Assembly: GCA_021325275.1 (NCBI GenBank)
Contig: JAJPHL010000005.1
Span: 62,001 to 126,000 of the forward strand
Length of the DNA stretch: 64,000 nucleotides
From: Terriglobia bacterium
GTDB taxonomy: Bacteria > Acidobacteriota > Terriglobia > JAJPHL01
Direction: 5' to 3'
Below, in pieces: positions 23,919 to 32,578 of the stretch. The notes below the pieces were generated by a model. The model made no database searches. It was not told the DNA's origin and saw nothing but the letters and a program-made list of their open reading frames with translations. The position numbers and the translations under genes were made by a program. The first letter of the stretch is position 1. Each line of letters begins with the position of its first letter.

Positions 23919-24321
23919 AGTTGACGATGTTTTCCCATTCGCTGGCGTCGGAGCGCGCGACAACGGCGACCACCGGCTCCGTCTCGCTCATGTTGAAGAC
24001 TTCGTGCGGCACACCCGGCTCGATGAAAATAAAATCGCCGGCCCCGTTTTCGAGCGTGTGTTCGAGCGCCGGTCCATACTCATGGCGCACACGCCCCGCG
24101 AGGATGTAGAGCATCACTTCAAAATCCACGTGAATGTGCGCGTAAGCCACGCCGCCCGGAGGAATCGTGGCGACATTCATCGAAAGCTTCTTCGCGCCGA
24201 CGTTCTTGGCGGAGAGTCCCGACTTGTAGCGAATGTTGTTCCATCCGCGTACGTTTTCGCCGGAGCGAATCGTGAAAATGCCGTTGGCGCCTTCAACCGT
24301 GCCGAATTCATTGGTAGCCAT
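23896..24321 (-). CDS. Cupin-domain protein
   Basis: A 141-residue single-cupin protein. Motif 1 is the stretch around AHIHVDFEVMLYILAGRVRHEYG, with two His and a Glu as likely metal ligands. Motif 2 is GDFIFIEPGVPHEVFNMSE with the third His. Such proteins include dioxygenases, isomerases and small-molecule sensors, and the role here is open. It is last in the ABC permease-containing operon, 24 bp after the permease stop, and overlaps the exonuclease gene tail to tail. Confidence 0.85.
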   Translation of the reverse strand: MATNEFGTVEGANGIFTIRSGENVRGWNNIRYKSGLSAKNVGAKKLSMNVATIPPGGVAYAHIHVDFEVMLYILAGRVRHEYGPALEHTLENGAGDFIFIEPGVPHEVFNMSETEPVVAVVARSDASEWENIVNFTRPAKA

Positions 24322-24345
24322 GAGAGTATTTCACCACAGGTGAGG

Positions 24346-27300
24346 TCATTCCGCGCGCAACGTCTCCAGCACCGGCAGGCGCGCGACCGTCGTGACCGCC
24401 ACCAGCGACGCGATCACACCGGCCGCCAGCACCGCCGGCGCGAGCGCGGCCCACGTGAGCACCGAGATGTGGCCGCCGTGCGATCCGAGCGCCGGGAGAA
24501 TCGCCAGCAGCGCGGTGAGCGCGCCGGTGATCAGGCCGCCTGCCAGCAAAACAAAGTTTTCGGCCAGCACCATCACCGACAAGTCGCGCGGACGATAGCC
24601 CACCGCCCGTAACAGCGCCAGTTCGCGGCATTGTTCGAGCACATTTCGCAGCAAGACCGCCGCCAATCCGAACGTTCCGAGGATCAACCCGAGCCCACCG
24701 AGCGCCTGGAACGTGGAAAGATATGTGTTCTCCACGCGATGGTATCCGGCCAGCTTGTCGGCGGTCGATTCGGCTGCGAAGCCGTATTGCGAGAGCGATT
24801 CGTCGAACTTGGAAATCTCGGACGGCTCGGCGTCCATCAGAAAAAATCGGAAACCTTGATCGTCCGGGAACAGTTTCACAAAGTTTTTGTCGCTCACGAT
24901 CAGCTCGCCTTGAAAAACACTGTCATGCAGCGCGGCGACAAGGCGCAGTCTCGCGCCGCCCGGCAGCGTGATTTCGTCGCCCACCTTGCGGTGCAGCACA
25001 TAGGTGATCGAATTTGCGTCGGCTATCGCGGGCACGGCGCCTCCGGTGCCGGAATCGAGCAGCGTCCAGGGATTTTCCGCCTTGGTCACAGATTCTTCGA
25101 AAGGAAAACGCGTTTCCTGCAAAAACTCCGGCGACGCGCCGAGCACGCGGGGATTTCGCGGCTCATATAAGTTGAGACAGCTCGTGTCGTCGCCCGGATG
25201 CAAGCGAAACGGCATCGTCTTAGCCGGCAATTCGGAGCGTTCGTAAATCGGCAACTCCGATTCAGCCATCACCGGATACGGCGGACGTCCCGGCGGCGGT
25301 TGGCGAAACGCGTCCATGGCGATCACGATGAAGCACGCCGACGCAATCAACGCAATACACAGAATGCTGCGACCGGGATGATACGAGGCGTTGCGTAAAC
25401 CGAGGCCCATTGCCGAACGAGGCGACGCCGTCCCGCGCGCAAGATAAATCCATTGCGCGCGTAACAGCGCGATCAAAAACATTACCGCCGACCCGAAGAA
25501 TCCACCGGCGGCGTCCATCTTCCCCAACGCTGCCGCGGCGAGTATCGCCGCGCCGATAACAGCGGGAATCGCCACGCTGATCCACGAAGGCATTCGCTTC
25601 GCTCGGCCGCGCGATGCGCCGGCGACAAGTTGTCGCGGCGTCTGCTTGCCCAGGCCGCGCAGCGTCCAAATCATCACGACCCACGAAATCACCACGCCGC
25701 CGATGAATCCGCCGCCCAACGACGCGGGACGCGCGTGCAGCGTCAGCGACGTTGTGCCGACCGCGCCGATCCAAAACGTGCGCAAGCCAATCAAGACGAG
25801 GCGCGTGTATATCTGCGCGCCGATCATTCCGGCGATTCCGCCCACGACGGCGAGCAGCAATCCTTGACGGACAAATACCCGGCGAATCTGGCGCGGCGAC
25901 CATCCGAGCGTCCTCAGGATGCCAATTTCCTTGGTTCGCTGCTCGATGCCGAGTTTGAAGAAGAGTCCTGCGAGCAAGAGCGCCGAGACAACGAGAAAGA
26001 AACTGAAGTAAGAAAAATACTCGCCGAAATCGGTGGATCCTTGGGACGCGGCCAAGCTCTGCGCGCGGACCGGGTAGACGGTCATGCCGAAACGCCACGG
26101 ATCGAGTCCCCTGAGGGCTCTGCGAACCTCCCCGATCGGCTGACCGGTTTCAGAGTCGAACGCCTTGCCAAGGCCGAATTCCTCCATCGCCGCCGGAACT
26201 TTCAAACGAATCGAAGTCAGGCTGCCGAATCGCGATCCCCAAAGTTGCTGGCCTTTCTTCAGTGGCAAGAACGCCTTCGGCGTGGTGCGATAGCGATCCC
26301 AGTATTGTTCGTCTTTCGGGCGCACGCGATTCAAGTCGATGGGAAAGGGCGGATTCCAGTCGGCGAGATGCGCGGACTCGCTGATGCCCGGAAATTCGGG
26401 GACCATGTCGCGATCGCCTGAGGCGATCGGCACGATCGCGGTCACGGGAATCTCGGTGCGCTCCACGGCGAGTCCGCCGCTCGGCTTCCAGACGAAGTAT
26501 TCCAGCGTCGCCGTCGCGCCGGGTTTCGTGATTCCCAAATCCTCCGCGGCCCACTGATTCAATACGAGTCCGTCACCGCCGCCGGGCGGATTCTCCTCTG
26601 CCGTGACGAGCGAATACGGAATCTCGCGATCGCCGACTCGGATCGTGTTCACGAGATACGTGAAAAATGGGGTGACGGCCCAGTCGCGCTGCTTGGCGAT
26701 TTCGAAAACTTGTTGCGCCAGCGCATCGTCGATGAGCGTGCTGGTTCGCTCGAATGAAACAGTACCGTCGGCGAGAGTACGCAAGCGGATGCCGAGGTCA
26801 TCGAGTGAGATTCTCGTACGCAGGGACGTTTGGAGCGCCTTCGAGTCCCAAGTGGACAAGATGGTATTCACGCGGCCTTCGATTTTGAGGTCGCGCTGCA
26901 AACGCTGCAACGGAACGAACGCGGCGAGCACGTCGCCTTGCTTGGGACGCAACGAGAATTCTCCTAATTCGCCGCTGCTCAACACCGCGCCGATACGCAA
27001 GCGCATCGTGCGGCCGGAATCTTCGCGACGGCCTTGGATGAACTCGCGCGGAATATCGGAAAATTGCTCGACGCGCACGAGCGCCGTGTCGCCGGTCTTC
27101 ACGTCGAGCTCGCGCGCAAGCGCGGTGCTGATCGCGAGACCTTCGGCGGGCTCGGGCCGGTCGTGGAATTTCCAAAATCGCGCGTCGACGCCGTAGACCG
27201 AGACGTTGTTGACGCGACGCCCACTGGCGTCCGATGACACCACGCCTTCCAGCACCATCATCGGCGCGAAGGCCGGCGTGGGGTCGGCGAGTTTTTCGCG

Positions 27301-27501
27301 AAACAGTTCCTGCGACGTGACCACCGATTGCGTCGCGCCGAGGCGCTGCAGCACCAAATCGCGCAGACTGCCGCGCACCGAGTCACCCACCGCGAGCGAT
27401 CCCGCGAGGACGCCCACCGCGGTCGCGACACCCGCGATGACGGCCGCGTTAATTCCGCGGTAGTGAAACAGGCTGCGGCGCGCGAGTGTTCCTATGGTCA
27501 T
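24346..27501 (-). CDS. Large FtsX-type ABC transporter permease
   Basis: A 1051-residue inner-membrane protein. An N-terminal helix (GINAAVIAGVATAVGVLAGSLA) leads into a long periplasmic domain. FtsX blocks occur in the middle (YFSYFSFFLVVSALLLAGLFF, then KEIGILRTLGWSPRQIRRVF) and at the C-terminus (LALLRAVGYRPRDLSVMVLAE). It is larger than LolC/E or MacB (400-650 residues), with two periplasmic regions. The cognate ATPase is probably the one at 27924-28601, separated only by the VOC gene (gaps of 3 and 2 bp). The cargo is unknown. Confidence 0.87.
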   Translation of the reverse strand: MTIGTLARRSLFHYRGINAAVIAGVATAVGVLAGSLAVGDSVRGSLRDLVLQRLGATQSVVTSQELFREKLADPTPAFAPMMVLEGVVSSDASGRRVNNVSVYGVDARFWKFHDRPEPAEGLAISTALARELDVKTGDTALVRVEQFSDIPREFIQGRREDSGRTMRLRIGAVLSSGELGEFSLRPKQGDVLAAFVPLQRLQRDLKIEGRVNTILSTWDSKALQTSLRTRISLDDLGIRLRTLADGTVSFERTSTLIDDALAQQVFEIAKQRDWAVTPFFTYLVNTIRVGDREIPYSLVTAEENPPGGGDGLVLNQWAAEDLGITKPGATATLEYFVWKPSGGLAVERTEIPVTAIVPIASGDRDMVPEFPGISESAHLADWNPPFPIDLNRVRPKDEQYWDRYRTTPKAFLPLKKGQQLWGSRFGSLTSIRLKVPAAMEEFGLGKAFDSETGQPIGEVRRALRGLDPWRFGMTVYPVRAQSLAASQGSTDFGEYFSYFSFFLVVSALLLAGLFFKLGIEQRTKEIGILRTLGWSPRQIRRVFVRQGLLLAVVGGIAGMIGAQIYTRLVLIGLRTFWIGAVGTTSLTLHARPASLGGGFIGGVVISWVVMIWTLRGLGKQTPRQLVAGASRGRAKRMPSWISVAIPAVIGAAILAAAALGKMDAAGGFFGSAVMFLIALLRAQWIYLARGTASPRSAMGLGLRNASYHPGRSILCIALIASACFIVIAMDAFRQPPPGRPPYPVMAESELPIYERSELPAKTMPFRLHPGDDTSCLNLYEPRNPRVLGASPEFLQETRFPFEESVTKAENPWTLLDSGTGGAVPAIADANSITYVLHRKVGDEITLPGGARLRLVAALHDSVFQGELIVSDKNFVKLFPDDQGFRFFLMDAEPSEISKFDESLSQYGFAAESTADKLAGYHRVENTYLSTFQALGGLGLILGTFGLAAVLLRNVLEQCRELALLRAVGYRPRDLSVMVLAENFVLLAGGLITGALTALLAILPALGSHGGHISVLTWAALAPAVLAAGVIASLVAVTTVARLPVLETLRAE

Positions 27502-27504
27502 GCG

Positions 27505-27921
27505 TTAGTAGTTCGCCCAAATTCCCGGCGTGGCGAGTTCCAACAGATGCCCGTCGGGATCGCGGAAGTACAAACTGGTGCCGCCTTCGATCCACTTCAC
27601 GGTGCTCTCGATGGCCACGCCGCATTCCTGCAAGCGCGTCTTCCACGATTCAAGTGAATCGGCGGGAATGGCGAACGCCATGTGCATGTGACCACTGCCG
27701 TCGTGTGGAGGAATTACGCCGCCGGGTACTCGCACCGGTTGGAGCGTTCCGTCCTTCTTGAAAAGAAGAAACGTGGAGCGCGGACCGGCGCTGTAAGCGC
27801 AGAAGCGCTCGTCGAAGATCATTTTCGGAAATCCGAAGACGCGATCGTACCAGGCGATCGAGCGCGGGACATCGTCAACATGCAGGGCCGTTTCCAAAAC
27901 GCCGTCGATGCGCGGCTGCAT
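27505..27921 (-). CDS. VOC-superfamily (glyoxalase-like) protein
   Basis: A 138-residue protein with the vicinal-oxygen-chelate fold: VLETALHVDDVPRSIAWYDRVFGF at the N-terminus and the repeat half with GGTSLYFRDPDGHLLELATPG. The His and Glu in these motifs are typical metal ligands. The family includes glyoxalases, dioxygenases and resistance proteins, and the substrate is not predictable. A purine-rich AAGGAA lies upstream of the ATG. It sits between the ABC ATPase and permease genes with 2-3 bp spacing, an unusual place. Confidence 0.88.
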   Translation of the reverse strand: MQPRIDGVLETALHVDDVPRSIAWYDRVFGFPKMIFDERFCAYSAGPRSTFLLFKKDGTLQPVRVPGGVIPPHDGSGHMHMAFAIPADSLESWKTRLQECGVAIESTVKWIEGGTSLYFRDPDGHLLELATPGIWANY

Positions 27922-27923
27922 AA

Positions 27924-28601
27924 CTATTCCTTCTCAAGGCGGCGATGCCGCAGATGAAAGCGCGCCGGAAAATGCGCCGCAAACTCGGGACTGTGCGTCA
28001 CCGCGATCAAAATGTTCGAGCGCTTCTTCTGAATATCGAAAAGCAGCGTGGCTACGTTGTTCGCGGAGTCTTCGTCGAGATTTCCCGTAGGTTCGTCGCA
28101 CAACAACAACAGCGGATCGCGAATCAACGCGCGCGCCAGCGCGGCGCGCTGCTTCTCGCCGCCGCTCAATTCCGCCGGCCGGTGATCGACACGCGCGGAA
28201 AGACCGACTTGATCGAGCAAGGCGCGGGCCCGCGCTTCATCGTCTTTTTGCGGCGCTGCTTTTTTGGTAAAAGGCAGCGTGGGAATCAACACGTTTTCAA
28301 GCACCGAACATTGCGGCAACAGGCAATGGTCTTGAAACAAGAATCCGATTTGCTTATTTCGAAACGCGGCTTGCTTGACTTCGTCCATCGTGAAGGGATC
28401 TTCACCGTTCAAGCGCACCGATCCCGAAGTCGGCGCGTCGAGTGCGCCCAAAATGTATAGCAGCGTGCTCTTGCCGCTCCCCGAAGGACCCATGATGGCG
28501 ATCGCATCGCCGGGCTTCAGCGTCATCGACACGCCCTCGAGAATCGGCAGGGGCCCCGCGGGCGTGTCGTATTGCTTTGCGAGATTGCTGATCTCGAGCA
28601 T
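27924..28601 (-). CDS. LolD/MacB-type ABC transporter ATP-binding protein
   Basis: A 225-residue ATPase with Walker A GPSGSGKST, Q-loop GFLFQDHCLLPQCS, signature LSGGEKQRAALARAL, Walker B LLLCDEPTGNLD and switch His in AVTHSPEF. It matches the LolD/MacB group and should energise the large permease two genes downstream. The ATG has weak purines upstream and lies 12 bp after the M20 hydrolase stop. It is a second, separate ATPase-permease system besides the 17-21 kb one. Confidence 0.92.
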   Translation of the reverse strand: MLEISNLAKQYDTPAGPLPILEGVSMTLKPGDAIAIMGPSGSGKSTLLYILGALDAPTSGSVRLNGEDPFTMDEVKQAAFRNKQIGFLFQDHCLLPQCSVLENVLIPTLPFTKKAAPQKDDEARARALLDQVGLSARVDHRPAELSGGEKQRAALARALIRDPLLLLCDEPTGNLDEDSANNVATLLFDIQKKRSNILIAVTHSPEFAAHFPARFHLRHRRLEKE

Positions 28602-28613
28602 TTGCTCTGGCGC

Positions 28614-30062
28614 CTATTCTTGAGCGGGCTTGTCGCGATAATTCAACGGCGCCTTGTGATCGGCCGGCACGCGCGAGCGATACTCGTTGCCGGCGCGGCG
28701 CTTCTCGAAGTCGGCGCGTGCAGCGGCCACGAGTTTGGGATCGCTCAATAAATCGACGGCGGAAAGCGCCAGAACTTTCGCGGCGTTCACCATGCCCTTG
28801 CGGCCGATTGTCGAATTTGCGCAGGAAGTATTTTGCCAACTGTGTCCCGGCTCGCCGGGAACGAACGTGGCGGTGTTGAATTCCGTAGTCGGCACGATCC
28901 AACTGACGTCGCCCACGTCGGTCGATCCGGACGTGTGGCCGGTGGCCATCGGTTGAATTTCCGTTTCACTGCCAAGCGGAAGGGTTCCCGTCGCGCGCTC
29001 CCACGTTTTCCTAAGCGCCTCGGCGTACGCGTGTTCCTCGGGCGTGTAATGGATTCCGCCCACGCGCTTCAAATTTTTCTCGACGACCTGCGCCAGCGGA
29101 AGGTTCGGAAGGATGTTGTAGACGCTGTTGACCACTTCCATTTCCATCCGCGTTTCGGTAGCCAGCGCGCCGGCTTGCGCGGTCTTCACGATGCGCGCCC
29201 AAATGCCGTCGAGCGTGGGCATGTCGGGATGACGCGCGTAGATGTAGAGCTCGGCGAAATCGGGCACGATATTGGGCGCGGCGCCGCCGCTCGTGATGAT
29301 GTAGTGCACGCGCGTCGTCTCGGGAATGTGCTCGCGCATCATCTCGACGGCGTAGGTCATCACCATCAGCGCATCGAGTGCGGAGCGTCCGGCATCGGGC
29401 GCGGCGGCGGCGTGGGAGGGAGTGCCGTAAAAGCGGAATTTCGCGTTGATGTTGGCGAGCGACGTTTCCATGTGCGCGGCGTTGCTATCGCCGGGATGCC
29501 ACGCCAGAACGACGTCGGAATCGTTGAACGCGCCGGCGCGCGACATATAAACTTTTCCGCCGCCGCCCTCTTCGGCCGGCGTGCCGAAAAACTTGATCGT
29601 GCCGGACATCTTGTGTTCCTGCAAATACTCCTTCACCGTGATCGCCGCGAACAACGACGCCGTGCCCAGCAAATTGTGTCCGCAGCCGTGACCGGAACCG
29701 CCGGTAACGATAGGCGCGCGCGAATCCTTCGCGGCTTGCTGCGAAAGCCCCGGGAGCGCGTCGTACTCGCCGAGGATCGAGATCACCGGCTTGCCGGATC
29801 CCCAGGTCGCCGAAAACGCCGTGGGGATTTCCGCGATGCGATCGTGAACCGTGAATCCGGCGGCCTGCAATTCCTGCTTCAAGAGCGCGGAACTGCGCGT
29901 TTCCTTGTAGCCGACTTCAGCGAATTCCCACACTTGGCGCGAAACGTCGCCGTAATGCGCGGCGTGTGTGTCCATTTTCTTAAGCATTTCGGCACGATCG
30001 TCCTGCGCAAAGAGTGTGGTGGCGATGAACAAACAGGCGAGAAGAATTTTCAGGAGCTTCAC
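28614..30062 (-). CDS. Exported M20 amidohydrolase (AbgB-like)
   Basis: A 482-residue metallo-hydrolase with a signal peptide (VKLLKILLACLFIATTLFAQ). The M20D signature is present: a GHGCGHN motif with metal-binding Cys/His (residues about 130-136), FGTPAEEGGGGKVYM with the catalytic and metal Glu pair, and HPDMPTLDG and SGSTDVGDVSW near the dimerisation domain. The relatives AbgB and indole-acetyl amino-acid hydrolases cleave amide-linked aromatic acyl-amino acids; the real substrate here is unknown. The GTG at 30062 is supported by a TACAAT hexamer 6 nt upstream. Confidence 0.88.
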   Translation of the reverse strand: MKLLKILLACLFIATTLFAQDDRAEMLKKMDTHAAHYGDVSRQVWEFAEVGYKETRSSALLKQELQAAGFTVHDRIAEIPTAFSATWGSGKPVISILGEYDALPGLSQQAAKDSRAPIVTGGSGHGCGHNLLGTASLFAAITVKEYLQEHKMSGTIKFFGTPAEEGGGGKVYMSRAGAFNDSDVVLAWHPGDSNAAHMETSLANINAKFRFYGTPSHAAAAPDAGRSALDALMVMTYAVEMMREHIPETTRVHYIITSGGAAPNIVPDFAELYIYARHPDMPTLDGIWARIVKTAQAGALATETRMEMEVVNSVYNILPNLPLAQVVEKNLKRVGGIHYTPEEHAYAEALRKTWERATGTLPLGSETEIQPMATGHTSGSTDVGDVSWIVPTTEFNTATFVPGEPGHSWQNTSCANSTIGRKGMVNAAKVLALSAVDLLSDPKLVAAARADFEKRRAGNEYRSRVPADHKAPLNYRDKPAQE

Positions 30063-30066
30063 GAGA

Positions 30067-31347
30067 TTATTGTAGTACAGCCTGGAGTACCTTGAGCGTG
30101 TCCCGCGCGCTGCGCGCCACGCCGTAATGCTCGCGCACGCCCGCCGCGCCGGCCGCGCCCATGCGGCGGCGGGCGTCAGCGTCGCGATGCTGCGAGAGAA
30201 TCGCATCGGCAAGACTCGCTGGACTTTCGGGATCACACAGCACTCCACCGCCCGTGTTGCGCACGATTTCAGGGAACGCGCCGTGACTCGGCAGTACCAC
30301 GGGAACGCCCGAGGCCATCGCTTCGAGCACCGAAAGTCCTTTGGGTTCGTGATAGATCGAGGGCGTGGAAAATACGTCGAGTTGCGAGAGGAATTCCAGT
30401 TTCTGCTCGCGCGTCATTTGACCTTGATACTGAAATTCCGCGGCGAGTCCCGCTTCTTGCATCGCCTTATCGATGCGTTCGAGATAGGCGCGGCTTTCGG
30501 GACCCAAATATCCGGCGGCGAGCAAGCGCGACGGCGGCAGGCCGCGATCGCGGCGCAGGATGCGATACGCCTCGGCCAGGATGTGCAGACCCTTTTCGGG
30601 GGCGACCCTTGCGAAGTAGCCGATCGTGAAGGGCTGAGCTATTTCGCTGCGAGGCGAATATCCTTCGAGTGAAATTCCTAATGCCGCGACGTGAATCTTG
30701 TTCGCTGGAAGTCCAAGATAGCTGGTCATGAACTCGCCGTAGTATTCGCTAACCGCGATGAGCGCGTCGACATGCTGTGATTGCTCGCGGATCAAAGCGA
30801 TCGCCTGATCCTTGGCCGCGCCGAGGCCGTCGAGGAACAAGTCCTCGCCTTGCATCGCGCACACGATGGGACATTTCAATGCGCGCTTGAGCGGTTCGGC
30901 GAGTCCCAAGAGCAACGTGTACGACAAGCAGACCACGTCGTAGCGCGGCTGCGTGACCAACCAATCGAGCATCTTGCCGAATTCTTTGCGTTGATGGCCG
31001 TGCTCGCCGCGCAGCATGGAAATCGTGAGCGGCGCCAGGTCGTCGGCTTGATTCGACACCGAACCTTTTGACGCGAGCCCCAGGGCGAAGCGCGAGTCCC
31101 AAAGTTTGTCGAGCCAGCGCGGAGTGTAGCGGAAGAGCGGCGCCTTTTCCTCGAGGTAAACGCTGATGCCGCCGAAAAAAATGTGCTCGTCGCTGACGTT
31201 TTCTTCATCCGGGCGCGTCGGCGTGTAGAGCGGCAAGAGCGTCACGTCGTGGCCTTCGCGGATCATTTCTCGCGCCAGCGCATTGTCGCGAATGCAACTG
31301 CCGCAGTACATTCCCGCGGGACCGGCGGTGATGGATAGGATACGCAT
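30067..31347 (-). CDS. GT4-type glycosyltransferase
   Basis: A 426-residue GT-B fold enzyme. The N-terminal domain starts MRILSITAGPAGMYCGSCIRDNALAREM, a start typical of this glycosyltransferase group. The C-terminal donor domain has GYFARVAPEKGLHILAEAY and the E-x7-E-type motif around STPSIYHEPKGLSVLEAMASG. It should transfer a sugar from an NDP-sugar to a lipid or polysaccharide acceptor. The ATG at 31347 is preferred over a TTG at 31356, which lies within hairpin element D2. It ends 4 bp before the M20 hydrolase. Confidence 0.88.
   Translation of the reverse strand: MRILSITAGPAGMYCGSCIRDNALAREMIREGHDVTLLPLYTPTRPDEENVSDEHIFFGGISVYLEEKAPLFRYTPRWLDKLWDSRFALGLASKGSVSNQADDLAPLTISMLRGEHGHQRKEFGKMLDWLVTQPRYDVVCLSYTLLLGLAEPLKRALKCPIVCAMQGEDLFLDGLGAAKDQAIALIREQSQHVDALIAVSEYYGEFMTSYLGLPANKIHVAALGISLEGYSPRSEIAQPFTIGYFARVAPEKGLHILAEAYRILRRDRGLPPSRLLAAGYLGPESRAYLERIDKAMQEAGLAAEFQYQGQMTREQKLEFLSQLDVFSTPSIYHEPKGLSVLEAMASGVPVVLPSHGAFPEIVRNTGGGVLCDPESPASLADAILSQHRDADARRRMGAAGAAGVREHYGVARSARDTLKVLQAVLQ
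30069..30074 (-). promoter_or_regulatory. -10-like hexamer of the M20 hydrolase gene (leaderless)
   Basis: TACAAT on the minus strand ends 6 nt before GTG 30062, just downstream of the glycosyltransferase stop. Confidence 0.45.
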
Positions 31348-31354
31348 AGGAATC

Positions 31355-31447
31355 AAAGCAACCGCAGGTGAATGCAGATGAACGCAGACAAAAACCTGGC
31401 TCTTGTTCTTATCTGCGTTTATCTGCGTCCATCTGCGGTTGCATTTG
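31355..31447. repeat. Decamer hairpin element D2
   Basis: The left arm (31356-31393, starting AAGCAACCGCAGG) and the right arm (31409-31447, ending ATCTGCGGTTGCATTT) are imperfect inverted copies. Both are made of about 10-bp units (GATGAACGCA, ATCTGCGTTT). They enclose a loop of about 15 bp. It fills the gap between the ligase-like and glycosyltransferase genes. Unlike the heptamer family, its GATGA/GATAA units introduce stops in the frames. Confidence 0.85.
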
Positions 31448-31449
31448 TT

Positions 31450-32547
<1,098 letters not shown>

Positions 32548-32550
32548 TGC

Positions 32551-32559
32551 TATAGTATA
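32551..32559. promoter_or_regulatory. Overlapping divergent -10 hexamers
   Basis: The block TATAGTATA reads TATAGT on plus (32551-32556, toward the receptor gene at 32579) and TATACT on minus (32559-32554, 6 nt before GTG 32547). The two genes share one TATA block. Confidence 0.45.
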
Positions 32560-32578
32560 AGTTGGTCGGGGAGCCATC

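Noticed and set aside
31347-31356. TTG start of the glycosyltransferase within D2
   Set aside because: ATG three codons later gives the typical MRILSITAG start and avoids the repeat.
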